Source: an uncultured Roseicyclus sp. (GTDB lineage: Bacteria > Pseudomonadota > Alphaproteobacteria > Rhodobacterales > Rhodobacteraceae). From it: a DNA stretch of 64,000 bases. Position 1 is the stretch's first letter, and the number at the start of each line of letters is the position of its first letter. This document shows positions 52,388 to 61,205 of this stretch, piece by piece. Under the pieces are notes generated by a model. That model saw only the letters and a list, made by a program, of their open reading frames with translations. It was not told the origin of the DNA and made no database searches. The position numbers were made by a program, and so were the translations under genes. The DNA lies in assembly GCA_947500415.1 (NCBI GenBank), contig CANMRT010000004.1:372001-436000 (forward strand), written 5' to 3'.

Positions 52388-52630
52388 ATGGCGGACACCC
52401 CAATCGAAGAGATGAGCTTCGAAGATGCGATCCGCGAGTTGGAGCAGGTTGTCACGCAACTCGATCGCGGCGAAGTCGCGCTGGAGGATTCCATCAAGCT
52501 CTACGAACGCGGCGCGGCGCTGAAGGCGCGGTGTGAGGCCAAGCTGAAGGAGGCTGAGGAAAAGGTCGCACAGATCACCCTTGATGCGAATGGTGAAGCG
52601 ACCGGGTCCAGTCCCGTTGAGGGTCTGTAA
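52388..52630 (+). CDS. xseB: Exodeoxyribonuclease VII small subunit
   Basis: 80 residues, typical size. SFEDAIRELEQVVTQLDRGEVALEDSIKLYERGAALKARCEAKLKEAEEKV is the XseB helical signature. Works with XseA (not in the window) to degrade single-stranded DNA. The order xseB-ispA-dxs is common in proteobacteria. Confidence 0.95.
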   Translation: MADTPIEEMSFEDAIRELEQVVTQLDRGEVALEDSIKLYERGAALKARCEAKLKEAEEKVAQITLDANGEATGSSPVEGL

Positions 52631-52633
52631 CGC

Positions 52634-53500
52634 GTGTTCGAAACGGCCCTGACCAATGCGCAAAGCCGCATCGGTGACTTTCTGACAGAACAGATGGCGC
52701 GACTTAGCGATGACATGATCGCCCAGGGCATGCGCTATGCGACCAATGGCGGCAAACGCCTTCGCGGGTTTCTGGTGCTGGAAAGCGCGGCTCTGTTCGA
52801 TGTGCCAGCGGAGAGGGCGCTGTATGCGGCTGGAGCCGTCGAGTGCCTTCACGCCTATAGCCTTGTCCACGACGACCTTCCCTGCATGGACGATGACGAC
52901 CTGCGCAGGGGCCAACCGACTGTTCATAAGAAATGGGACGAAGCGACTGCCGTTCTGGTGGGGGATGCGCTGCAGACTTTCGCCTTTGAATTGCTCAGCT
53001 GCGAGGAGGCTGGAACAGCCGAGGAGCGTGTGAGGTTGGTTGGTGCGCTCGCGAAAGCAAGTGGTGCCGAAGGCATGGTTCTGGGTCAGGCGCAGGATAT
53101 TGCCGCCGAAAGCGCAGGTCGTCCGCTGACCTTGGATGAGATCACGGATTTGCAGGCCAACAAGACGGGGCGTTTGATTGAGTGGCCTGCCCATGCGGGT
53201 GCGATCTTAGGTCGGGCTGATCCAACGCCGTTGCGCGCCTATGCGCAGGCGATCGGCCTCGCGTTCCAGATTGCCGATGACATTCTGGATGTTGAAGGCG
53301 ATGCGGAGAAGGCTGGCAAGGCGCTGCGTAAGGATGAAGAGGCGGGGAAGGCGACGTTTGTGTCGCTGCTGGGCCTGAATGTGGCCAAAGCCCGCGCGCG
53401 CGATCTTGTGGCGGAAGCAGATGCGGCACTCGCGCCCTATGGCGAAAAGGCGCAGGTGCTTCGCGATTTGGCACATTACATAGTGACTCGTGATAAGTAA
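52634..53500 (+). CDS. ispA: Farnesyl/geranyl diphosphate synthase
   Basis: Polyprenyl synthase of 288 residues; GTG start 3 bases after xseB. The first Asp-rich motif is DDLPCMDDDDLRRG, the second DDILD; GGKRLRGFLVLESAALF and YSLVHDDLP are typical. Supplies farnesyl diphosphate for quinones and, with a GGPP synthase (not seen), for carotenoids and bacteriochlorophyll tails. Confidence 0.94.
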   Translation: MFETALTNAQSRIGDFLTEQMARLSDDMIAQGMRYATNGGKRLRGFLVLESAALFDVPAERALYAAGAVECLHAYSLVHDDLPCMDDDDLRRGQPTVHKKWDEATAVLVGDALQTFAFELLSCEEAGTAEERVRLVGALAKASGAEGMVLGQAQDIAAESAGRPLTLDEITDLQANKTGRLIEWPAHAGAILGRADPTPLRAYAQAIGLAFQIADDILDVEGDAEKAGKALRKDEEAGKATFVSLLGLNVAKARARDLVAEADAALAPYGEKAQVLRDLAHYIVTRDK

Positions 53501-53515
53501 CGAAGGCTAAGCCAA

Positions 53516-55435
53516 ATGAGCGAGCGCCCGAATACCCCGCTGTTGGACACTGTCCGGCAACCCGCTGATCTGAAATATCTTTCAGACGAAGATCTGCGCA
53601 AACTGGCCGATGAATTGCGGGCGGAGATGATCTGGACCGTTAGCCAGACGGGCGGCCATTTCGGTGCCGGTCTGGGTGTTGTCGAACTCACCGTCGCGCT
53701 GCATTCCGTCTTCGACACGCCGCGCGACAAGCTGGTCTGGGACGTCTCGCACCAATGCTATCCGCACAAGATCCTGACTGGACGGCGCGAGCAGATGCTG
53801 ACGATCCGGCAGAAGGATGGTTTGAGCGGGTTCACGAAGCGTAGCGAGAGCCCGTTTGATCCGTTCGGGGCGGCGCATTCTTCCACGAGTATTTCCGCGG
53901 CTCTTGGCTTTGCCGTTGCACGTGACCTTGGGGGAGATTGCGACACAGGTCACGGCGATGCGATTGCCGTGATCGGGGACGGCGCCATGTCAGGCGGCAT
54001 GGCGTTTGAGGCGATGAACAACGCGGGCCATTTGGGCAAGCGGATGATCGTGATCCTGAATGACAATGAGATGTCGATTGCCCCACCGACCGGGGCGATG
54101 TCTTCCTATCTTTCACGGCTTTACGCCGGTGCACCGTTCCAGGAATTGAAGGCAGCCGCAAAGGGCGCGGTGTCGCTGTTGCCCGAGCCGTTTCAGGAAG
54201 GCGCGCGGCGGGCGAAGGAGTTGCTGAAATCCGCAACGGTTGGTGGGACGCTTTTTGAGGAACTTGGGTTTTCCTATGTCGGGCCTATTGATGGCCACGA
54301 TATGGAGAGCCTTCTGGCGGTCCTGCGTACCGTGAAAGTGCGCGCTGACGGGCCAATCCTGATCCATGCCATTACCAAAAAGGGTAAGGGGTATGCAGAA
54401 CATAGGGCCGATCGCGGACATGCAACGGCCAAGTTCGACATCGCGACGGGGGAGCAGAAGAAAGCACCGAGCAATGCGCCAAGCTACACCAAGGTCTTCG
54501 CGCAGAGCCTGATCGCGGAAGCCGTGGACGACCCGAAAGTGGTCGCCGTGACGGCGGCCATGCCGGATGGCACGGGGCTGGACCTTTTTGCGGAACGTTT
54601 CCCAACCCGTTGCTTCGATGTCGGAATTGCCGAACAACATGCGGTGACATTCTGCGCCGGGATGGCCGCGGGTGGGTTGAAACCCTTCGCGGCGATTTAT
54701 TCAACGTTCCTGCAGCGGGGCTACGATCAGGTTGTCCATGACGTGGCGATCCAACGTCTTCCAGTACGGTTCGCGATTGATCGTGCAGGGCTTGTTGGGG
54801 CTGACGGTTGCACCCATGCGGGCAGCTATGACGTAGGCTATCTCGCAAATTTGCCGGGCTTTGTCGTGATGGCCGCCTCGGATGAGGCCGAGTTGCGCCA
54901 TATGGTGCGGACTGCGTTGGAAATTTATGACCGGCCGAGTGCGTTCCGGTTTCCGCGTGGCGAGGGCGTCGGTGTTGAATTGCCGGAGCGTGGACAGGCA
55001 CTTGAGATCGGAAAGGGTCGAATGATCGCGGAAGGAAACCGCGTTGCGATCCTGAATTTCGGGGCACGCTTGAAGGAAGTGCAGGAGGCGGCGGAGAGCC
55101 TTTCGCAGAAGGGTGTCACGCCGACGGTAGCGGACGCGCGGTTTGCCAAACCGCTGGATCAAGAGATGATCCTGCAACTCGCGCGCCACCATGAGGCACT
55201 TATCACGGTGGAAGAGGGTGCGGTTGGCGGCTTCGGCTCTCATGTCGCGCAATTGTTGGCGGAGAGGGGCGTGTTTGACACCGGATTGAAGTACCGCTCC
55301 ATGGTGTTGCCTGACATCTTTATCGATCAGGCGAGCCCGGCGGATATGTATGCAGTGGCCGGGATGAACGCCGAGGATATCGAAGCAAAGGTGCTGCGGA
55401 CCCTCGGCGTGGAAGTCATGGAAAAGCGGGCCTAG
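53516..55435 (+). CDS. dxs: 1-deoxy-D-xylulose-5-phosphate synthase
   Basis: ThDP enzyme for the first MEP-pathway step. 639 residues, full length. N-terminal ThDP site: [18 protein letters not shown] and [32 protein letters not shown]; transketolase-like middle with [21 protein letters not shown] and the C-terminal domain ([14 protein letters not shown]). 15 bases after ispA, so both feed isoprenoids to the crt and bch genes at the left of the window. Confidence 0.97.
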   Translation: MSERPNTPLLDTVRQPADLKYLSDEDLRKLADELRAEMIWTVSQTGGHFGAGLGVVELTVALHSVFDTPRDKLVWDVSHQCYPHKILTGRREQMLTIRQKDGLSGFTKRSESPFDPFGAAHSSTSISAALGFAVARDLGGDCDTGHGDAIAVIGDGAMSGGMAFEAMNNAGHLGKRMIVILNDNEMSIAPPTGAMSSYLSRLYAGAPFQELKAAAKGAVSLLPEPFQEGARRAKELLKSATVGGTLFEELGFSYVGPIDGHDMESLLAVLRTVKVRADGPILIHAITKKGKGYAEHRADRGHATAKFDIATGEQKKAPSNAPSYTKVFAQSLIAEAVDDPKVVAVTAAMPDGTGLDLFAERFPTRCFDVGIAEQHAVTFCAGMAAGGLKPFAAIYSTFLQRGYDQVVHDVAIQRLPVRFAIDRAGLVGADGCTHAGSYDVGYLANLPGFVVMAASDEAELRHMVRTALEIYDRPSAFRFPRGEGVGVELPERGQALEIGKGRMIAEGNRVAILNFGARLKEVQEAAESLSQKGVTPTVADARFAKPLDQEMILQLARHHEALITVEEGAVGGFGSHVAQLLAERGVFDTGLKYRSMVLPDIFIDQASPADMYAVAGMNAEDIEAKVLRTLGVEVMEKRA

Positions 55436-55438
55436 GCC

Positions 55439-55633
55439 TTAGCAATCGGTGCAGGTCTTCAGGCCGAACACCCGGTAGATCGGGCAGAAGTTCATAAAGG
55501 CTGTGGCCACGAAGATCACGCCCAGATAGCCCCAGAGCCCGATGGTTCCGGTGACTGCCAAGACAATGAGAAGCGCGCCAAGGATCAGGCGCGCGGCACG
55601 GTCCCAAGTGGCAAGGTTTCGGGTGAAAGTCAT
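55439..55633 (-). CDS. DUF2892 (YgaP-like membrane) protein
   Basis: 64 residues from ATG 55633, with GGAGAGA upstream. The core NLATWDRAARLILGALLIVLAVTGTIGLWGYLGVIFVATAFMNFCPIYRVFGLKTC is the DUF2892/YgaP transmembrane pair with the CPIY-LxTC cysteines. Found with rhodaneses in sulfur-related loci. Downstream of a Crp/Fnr regulator. Confidence 0.88.
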   Translation of the reverse strand: MTFTRNLATWDRAARLILGALLIVLAVTGTIGLWGYLGVIFVATAFMNFCPIYRVFGLKTCTDC

Positions 55634-55689
55634 GGGGTCTCTCCTTTGATTGGATGGTCCCATTTTGAACTGCGTAGAATGGATTGTCG

Positions 55690-55702
55690 GTGACAGAGTC
55701 AC
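55690..55702. promoter_or_regulatory. Crp/Fnr-like palindrome before the DUF2892 gene
   Basis: GTGACAGAGTCAC: perfect 5-base arms around AGA, overlapping the stop of the crp/fnr-like gene. It lies 57 bases upstream of the DUF2892 ATG, a distance suitable for class II activation. Binding is inferred. Confidence 0.45.
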
Positions 55703-56313
55703 ACTGCTTGCGATTTCGCGTAGATCGCTAGGGCGCCAGCATCGATCACTTGCAACCTCCCGCGCCCCAATACCAACCAACCCTCCCGTTCGAAGGATTT
55801 GAGTGTCCGCGATACGACCTCACGCGCGGTGCCGATTTCTTGCGCGATGTCTTGCTGTGTCATCTCCACTGCGCCATCGCCGCGATTTGCCAGCCAGGCG
55901 GCCAGCCGTAGATCGGTGCGGTGAAGCAGGAGCGCGTCGATCACATCGGTCAGCTCACCCAAACGCTGAGTGAACCCTTCGAAGACCATATCGCGGAAGG
56001 CGGCATCCTCTGCCAACAGGCGCTTGAAGGTTTCGGCGCCGATAGCCAGCGCAGACACCGGCCCCTCGGCATAGCCATAGCCGCTATAGGGTCGCGCGCC
56101 GAGAAGACAGGAGGTCGTCATCACGCAACTTTCGCCTTCATGGACACGATAAAGAACCATCGTGCGCCCTTCGGCATTGGTCTGTTCGACCCGAACATGC
56201 CCTTTGGTGACGATAAGGAAGGCGCGACTCTCGTCGCCGGGGCTAAAGAGACAGGTGCCGTCCGGTGCGTTAATCGTACTGCCTTGCGACGCGTATTTCG
56301 CGGCGTCGATCAC
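55699..56313 (-). CDS. Crp/Fnr-family transcriptional regulator
   Basis: 204 residues: cyclic-nucleotide-like beta roll (GTCLFSPGDESRAFLIVTKGHVRVEQTNAEGRTMVLYRVHEGESCVMTTSCLLG) and a C-terminal HTH (EMTQQDIAQEIGTAREVVSRTLKSFEREGWLVLGRGRLQV). The four-Cys cluster of Fnr is missing; cysteines occur at CLF and CVMTTSCLL, the latter a possible redox pair. Start overlaps the sodium-channel stop (ATGA). DUF2892 lies downstream. Confidence 0.88.
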   Translation of the reverse strand: MIDAAKYASQGSTINAPDGTCLFSPGDESRAFLIVTKGHVRVEQTNAEGRTMVLYRVHEGESCVMTTSCLLGARPYSGYGYAEGPVSALAIGAETFKRLLAEDAAFRDMVFEGFTQRLGELTDVIDALLLHRTDLRLAAWLANRGDGAVEMTQQDIAQEIGTAREVVSRTLKSFEREGWLVLGRGRLQVIDAGALAIYAKSQAV

Positions 56314-57122
56314 CGCTTTTCCAAACGCTCTTCGATGACCTTCAGACGTTCCAGAACCTCATCGCGATACTTGTCGGTCGCGGCATTGGATTCTTCAGAA
56401 TGGGCGTCTTGCATGGAGTTCACGACGAGGCCGACGATCAAGTTCACAACGGCGAAAGTCGTGACCATGATGAAGGGCACGAAGAACATCCAGGCGTAGG
56501 GGTACACCTCTTGGACGGGCCGAACGATGCCCATGGACCACGACTCGAGCGTCATGATCTGGAATAGCGAGTAAAGCGATTGGCCGAGGCTGCCGAACCA
56601 CTCCTGAAAATTCGCGGCTTGGTCTGGCGTGCAAGTCGGGCACGGGCCGCCGAAAAGCTTCGTCGCCATAACCGCGCCGATGTAGAAGATGATCGACATC
56701 AGCAAGAAAACGGAGCCCATGCCGGGCAGCGCCGTCAGCAGACCTTCGACCACGCGGCGCAATGATGGTACGCCTGAAACAACGCGCAGGACCCGCAGAA
56801 TGCGAAGGGCGCGGAGGACGGCGAGGCCTTGGCCCGCGGGAACAAGCGCGATTCCGACGATGATGAAATCGAAGATATTCCAGCCATTGCGGAAAAAACG
56901 CAGGCCTAGGGCGAAAAGCTTTAGGGCAATCTCGGCAACGAAGATGCCAAGACACAGACGGTCGAGTGCGTAGATCAGGCCAGAATACCGCGCCATGACC
57001 ACGTCGGATGTCTCAAGCCCCAGGATGATCGCGTTGAAGATGATGACGCCGATGATGAAATTCCGGACCTGCGGACGGTCGAGGAAGTCGGCCATACGGG
57101 TGCGGAATGTCTGGTCGGCCAT
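56310..57122 (-). CDS. Bacterial voltage-gated sodium channel (NaChBac/NavSp type)
   Basis: 270 residues from ATG 57122 (AGGAG 7 bases upstream; the track start is inside another context). Six membrane segments: S1 NFIIGVIIFNAIILGLE, S4 voltage sensor AVLRALRILRVLRVVSGVPSLRR (about 101-123, Arg every third residue), pore filter TLESWSM at 191-197 identical to known sodium-selective BacNav channels, S6 to 236, then a helical tail KYRDEVLERLKVIEERLEKR forming the tetramer coiled coil. Cys pair CPTC in the pore turret. Co-transcribed with the Crp/Fnr gene. Confidence 0.93.
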   Translation of the reverse strand: MADQTFRTRMADFLDRPQVRNFIIGVIIFNAIILGLETSDVVMARYSGLIYALDRLCLGIFVAEIALKLFALGLRFFRNGWNIFDFIIVGIALVPAGQGLAVLRALRILRVLRVVSGVPSLRRVVEGLLTALPGMGSVFLLMSIIFYIGAVMATKLFGGPCPTCTPDQAANFQEWFGSLGQSLYSLFQIMTLESWSMGIVRPVQEVYPYAWMFFVPFIMVTTFAVVNLIVGLVVNSMQDAHSEESNAATDKYRDEVLERLKVIEERLEKR

Positions 57123-57142
57123 CAATGCGCTCCTGCGGGAAA

Positions 57143-58366
57143 TCAGCTTTGGATATGGGGCAGGGAAAACTTGGCCGCAAGTTCCACATGGGGCGACCAG
57201 CGGAATTGATCGACCGGCCGCACCCATTCGAGCGTGTAGCCCGCATCGGTTAAGATTTTCGCATCGCGGGCGAAGGTGACGGGATTGCAGGAGACGGCGG
57301 CGATCGTTGGGATCTGCGCCTTGGCGATTTCGTGCGTCTGAGCCTCTGCACCCGCGCGGGGTGGGTCGATGACGACGGCGTCGAACTTGGTGAACTCATC
57401 GGGCAGCAGGGGGCGACGGAAGAGATCGCGCGCCTCGGTCGTGATCGGTTTAAGGCCGGAAGTGTGGTTGGAGGCTTGCGTGAGGGCGGCGAGTAGATCC
57501 GGCGCGGCTTCGACGGCATGGACCGGTGCGTTCCGGCTGAGCGGTAGAGCGAAAGTGCCGAGGCCGCAGAAGAGATCAGCGATGTGTTTCGCGCCTTGGG
57601 TGGCCTCAGCGACGGCGGCTTGAAGGGCATCTTCGCCTTCTGGGGTGGCTTGCAGGAAAGCACCTGGGGGCGGGGTCACGCGCGCAGGGCCTACGGTAAG
57701 GGTTGGCGGCGTTTCGATGAATACGGGTTCATCCTCCCACGTCAGACGGATGAAGGGCTGCGCAATGGGGGGCAGGGCGGCGCGTAGAGGGCCGTCGAGG
57801 GGTTTGCCGCCGGTAACACGTAGGTCGATGCCGGTGTCTGTTAGCGTTAGGGCGAAGGCGAGAGTGGCGGCGCGCGAGGCACCGATGCGAGTAATTTGTT
57901 CGAGCGCTGGGAGCGTTTCGAGCAGGCTTGGATGCAGCAGAGTACAGTCTCTGATTGGCACGATAGTGTCTGATCTTCGTGCATGAAAGCCGACCAATGC
58001 ACCCTTCTTGGTGCGGGTACCTGCGAGGGTCGCGCGACGGCGCGTGCGGGGCGCGGAGGAGAGGATCAGGCGCAGTGGGGTGGGTAGATCGTGCGCCGCG
58101 AGAGCGTTTGTGATCACATCTGCTTTCCAAGCCGCTACGAATGGATCAGAAGCGTGCATCAAGCTACATCCGCCGCAGGATTTGTAATGTGGACAGGGAG
58201 CTTTCACGCGGTCGGTTGAGGGTGTGATCACAGACGGTGATGCGATGCGATCGCCTGTGATGCTCCCTGAAATGACCTCTCCTGGGAGGGTCATTGAGGC
58301 ATAAATCGGCCCGTCCGCTATGCCGTCTCCGTGGTGGCCAAGGCGTTGAATTGTGACCTCAGCCAT
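57143..58366 (-). CDS. Class I SAM-dependent RNA (uracil-5) methyltransferase, RumA/RlmD-like
   Basis: 407 residues from ATG 58366. A TRAM-like N-terminus (VTIQRLGHHGDGIADG), a 4Fe-4S motif CPHYKSCGGC, SAM motif I region HIADLFCGLGTFALPLS and the C-terminal catalytic loop AAVSCNPVTFARDAKIL. Modifies a uracil in rRNA or tRNA; which one cannot be told. Overlaps the VOC gene by 8 bases upstream. Confidence 0.9.
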   Translation of the reverse strand: MAEVTIQRLGHHGDGIADGPIYASMTLPGEVISGSITGDRIASPSVITPSTDRVKAPCPHYKSCGGCSLMHASDPFVAAWKADVITNALAAHDLPTPLRLILSSAPRTRRRATLAGTRTKKGALVGFHARRSDTIVPIRDCTLLHPSLLETLPALEQITRIGASRAATLAFALTLTDTGIDLRVTGGKPLDGPLRAALPPIAQPFIRLTWEDEPVFIETPPTLTVGPARVTPPPGAFLQATPEGEDALQAAVAEATQGAKHIADLFCGLGTFALPLSRNAPVHAVEAAPDLLAALTQASNHTSGLKPITTEARDLFRRPLLPDEFTKFDAVVIDPPRAGAEAQTHEIAKAQIPTIAAVSCNPVTFARDAKILTDAGYTLEWVRPVDQFRWSPHVELAAKFSLPHIQS

Positions 58367-58781
58367 AGGCGATGGCCGGTGAAAAGGCGTAGCCTTCGGG
58401 TGAGAGGATCGTGGCTTCGCGCAGACCGTGGGGTTTGTTGGCCGGTGGCTCAATCACATGATGACCGAGAGTTTCAGCGCGCTGGACGGCAGCTTCTGGG
58501 TCGATTCCGAACAGGTAGAATTGTGCGCCGCCGCCGCGGGGCGGGTTCTCTGGGATCAGCTGCGGCAGCGGATTGGAATGGTAGGTGCCGTCCGAGTGCA
58601 ACTGGATCAGCGCGCTGCCATGACGGATGATGGCAAAATCATCGGATAAGCGGTGGGCGATCAGGCCGAAGGTGTCGGTCAGGAATGACGCCAACGCGCG
58701 GACATCGCGGGTCAAAAGGTTGAGGCCAACGCCAGACAGGGAACGGCCGAAATCCTCGGCGGGGATTGTTTCTAGGTCCAT
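58359..58781 (-). CDS. VOC-family (glyoxalase-like) protein
   Basis: 140 residues from ATG 58781 (MDLETIPAEDF); a TTG at 58817 would give the 152-residue track form, and neither has a good ribosome site. VOC fold: GVGLNLLTRDVRALASFLTDTFGLIAHRLSDDFAIIRHGSALIQLHSDG, then GGAQFYLFGIDPEAAVQRAETLGHHVIEPP. Metal ligands may be His and Glu in these strands. Function unknown. Confidence 0.8.
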   Translation of the reverse strand: MDLETIPAEDFGRSLSGVGLNLLTRDVRALASFLTDTFGLIAHRLSDDFAIIRHGSALIQLHSDGTYHSNPLPQLIPENPPRGGGAQFYLFGIDPEAAVQRAETLGHHVIEPPANKPHGLREATILSPEGYAFSPAIAYG

Positions 58782-58838
58782 AGAGGGAGGATTGCGGGAA
58801 AGGGGGCGGCGGGACAAGTCCTGTGACAGGTGTGCACC

Positions 58839-59342
58839 CTATAGACTGTCGAGGAAGCGGGACACGTCGGATGGGGAGCGGAGGTGGTGGACCGCGACGT
58901 CGGGTTCGGCTTTGGCCATCCAGCGGAGGCCAGCGAGGCGATTCTTTTCGCGTGTGTCCCAGATCCATTTCCAGAATTCGAGGCTCACCTGTTCCGGGCA
59001 GCCGTCGGGCAGGTCTGGGCGCGTTTTTCCGTAGTGATGGAGGGTGCGTTTGGCGACGCGCCAGGCGCGGAGGGGGAGTGGGAAATCGAGGTTAATGAGG
59101 GTGTCGCAGCGACTGAGGCGGTGTTCCTTGGTGGCACCCAGCCCGCCTTCAAAGATCCACGTGTCGCGGTTCTGGACCTCCATCGCCATGGCAATTTTCT
59201 CTGGCTTGGGGCGTTCATTCCAACCGGACATCCAGTGGATCTGGTCGATGTGATAGACAGGTAGGCCAGTTTTCTCACCCAGAAGACGGGCGAGTGTCGA
59301 TTTTCCGGAGCCCGGCTGGCCTATGATCATCACGCGCTGCAT
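58839..59342 (-). CDS. P-loop nucleotide kinase-like protein
   Basis: 167 residues. Walker A GQPGSGKST at residues 8-16 and an adenylate-kinase-like layout: YHIDQIHWMSGW, WIFEGGLGATKEHRLSRCDTLINLDFP. Similar proteins are called DNA topology modulation or FlaR-like; the substrate is unknown. Three bases after the first ABC exporter start on the same strand. Confidence 0.82.
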   Translation of the reverse strand: MQRVMIIGQPGSGKSTLARLLGEKTGLPVYHIDQIHWMSGWNERPKPEKIAMAMEVQNRDTWIFEGGLGATKEHRLSRCDTLINLDFPLPLRAWRVAKRTLHHYGKTRPDLPDGCPEQVSLEFWKWIWDTREKNRLAGLRWMAKAEPDVAVHHLRSPSDVSRFLDSL

Positions 59343-59345
59343 CGG

Positions 59346-61205
59346 TCACTCGGCTGCGGCCACGTCATCCGTGCCGATGAAGCCGCCCGATTGGCGGGTC
59401 CAGTAGCGTGCGTAGAGGCCGTCGCGCGCGAGGAGTTCGTCGTGGGTTCCGTCTTCGACGATGCGGCCCTGATCGAGGACGATGATGCGGTCCATGGCAC
59501 TGAGCGTCGATAACCGGTGGGCGATTGCGATGGTGGTCTTGCCCTCCATCACGCGGGTGAGGGTAGACTGGATAGCAGCCTCAACTTCGGAGTCGAGGGC
59601 GCTGGTGGCTTCATCTAGGACGAGAATGGGTGCGTCTTTGAGAAAGGCGCGGGCCAGCGCGATGCGCTGGCGTTGGCCGCCGGAGAGTTTCACGCCGCGT
59701 TCCCCGAGGAAGGCATTGTAACCCGTACGGCCTTTGAAATCCTGGAGATCGAGGATGAAATCATGGGCCTCGGCGCGCTTGGCGGCGTCGATGATCTCGG
59801 CCTCCGTCGCTTCGGGGCGGCCATAGTGGATATTATCCCGGGCGGTGCGATTGAACATCGCGGTTTCCTGCGTGACCATGGCGATCTGCTGGCGGAGGCT
59901 GTCCTGGGTGACGCCAGCCACGTCTTGCCCATCGATCAAGATTCGACCCTGTTCGGCATCGTAGAGCCGCATTACGAGGTTCACGAGCGTGGATTTGCCG
60001 GCACCTGACGCACCGACAACGCCGAGTTTCTGACCGGGTTCGACGGTAAGGTCGATGCCATCCACACCGCCCGCGCGCTGGCCGTAGGCAAAGCTGACAT
60101 TGTCGAATTCGACGCGGCCCTTGATGCGCGGCAGGGCCGCTGCGCCAGGTGCGTCGGTCAGGCCGTGGGCGGGGGTGAGCGTTCGCATCCCATCCTCCAA
60201 CTCACCGACGTTGGCGTAGATGCCCATTAGGGTGAAAGAGACCCAGCCGGTCATCTGCGAAATGCGCATGGAGATCGCTCCGATGGCGGCAATGTCACCT
60301 GGCGTCACTGCGCCGGTGCGCCAGAGAAGGACAGCGCCGATCACTAGCAGGACAGGCAGCAACCCGGCGGTTGCCATGAGGACGAACCGGAAGGCGGTGG
60401 AGAGGTAGCCGAAGTGGAGCGCGGCCTCGCGGTAGCCTGACATTGCGCCGATGGCCGCGGTATCCTCATGGTCTGTGTGGCCGAAGAGTTTGACGGTCTT
60501 GATGTTGGTGACGGTATCGACGACCTGACCGGTGACGTTTGCGCGCGCAGCGGCGCGGGCCTTGGCGCGGATACGGATGCGAGGCAAATACCAGCGGATC
60601 AAGGCGGCGTAGATGCCCATCCAGAGGACCAGCATCAGGGCGATACGCCAGTCGATGGCGACCAGTAGGCCGATGGTGCCGATGATAGTGATGACGGCGT
60701 AAACGGCGGCGGAGATGACTTCCTGCACGATATTGACCAACGCAGAGGTCGATTGCGCCTGCTTCTGCGCGATGCGACCTGCGAAATCGTTGTCGAAGAA
60801 GGTCACGTCGTGGCCGAGGGTCCAGCGGTGGAGGCGCGACTGGATCAGGGGGGCAAGGTTCGGCGGTAGTACGATGCCAGAGAAGGCGGCGGAGAGGCCG
60901 AAGAAGAGCGGGCGGATGAGGATATAGAAGCCGATGTACGCGGCGATCAGCAGGGCATGTTCGGAGAGATAGTTGGCGCTTTCGCCTGTGGTGCTGTCGA
61001 TCATCACGCCCAGGAACCAGGCAGAGACAACCTCCATCAACCCGGCCATGCCGGAAAAGGCAGCGGCCACGAGGATCACCGGCCAAGCGCCAGTGAGACA
61101 CCATTTGATGAAGGCCCAAAGCGTCTGCGGGGGCGGCCCTTCGGCAGGGGCGAAAGGCGGGATCAGGGTGCCGAGCCAGACGCCTGCGCGTTTGATCTGC
61201 TTCAT
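59346..61205 (-). CDS. ABC exporter, fused membrane and ATPase domains
   Basis: 619 residues. N-terminal six-helix exporter domain, then ATPase: Walker A GASGAGKSTLVN, signature LSGGQRQRIALARA, Walker B ILVLDEATSALDSE, switch His in IAIAHRLSTL. Resembles MsbA/lipid or multidrug half-transporters. Its start overlaps the stop of the second exporter gene (ATGA), and the two likely form a heterodimer. Substrate unknown. Confidence 0.92.
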   Translation of the reverse strand: MKQIKRAGVWLGTLIPPFAPAEGPPPQTLWAFIKWCLTGAWPVILVAAAFSGMAGLMEVVSAWFLGVMIDSTTGESANYLSEHALLIAAYIGFYILIRPLFFGLSAAFSGIVLPPNLAPLIQSRLHRWTLGHDVTFFDNDFAGRIAQKQAQSTSALVNIVQEVISAAVYAVITIIGTIGLLVAIDWRIALMLVLWMGIYAALIRWYLPRIRIRAKARAAARANVTGQVVDTVTNIKTVKLFGHTDHEDTAAIGAMSGYREAALHFGYLSTAFRFVLMATAGLLPVLLVIGAVLLWRTGAVTPGDIAAIGAISMRISQMTGWVSFTLMGIYANVGELEDGMRTLTPAHGLTDAPGAAALPRIKGRVEFDNVSFAYGQRAGGVDGIDLTVEPGQKLGVVGASGAGKSTLVNLVMRLYDAEQGRILIDGQDVAGVTQDSLRQQIAMVTQETAMFNRTARDNIHYGRPEATEAEIIDAAKRAEAHDFILDLQDFKGRTGYNAFLGERGVKLSGGQRQRIALARAFLKDAPILVLDEATSALDSEVEAAIQSTLTRVMEGKTTIAIAHRLSTLSAMDRIIVLDQGRIVEDGTHDELLARDGLYARYWTRQSGGFIGTDDVAAAE

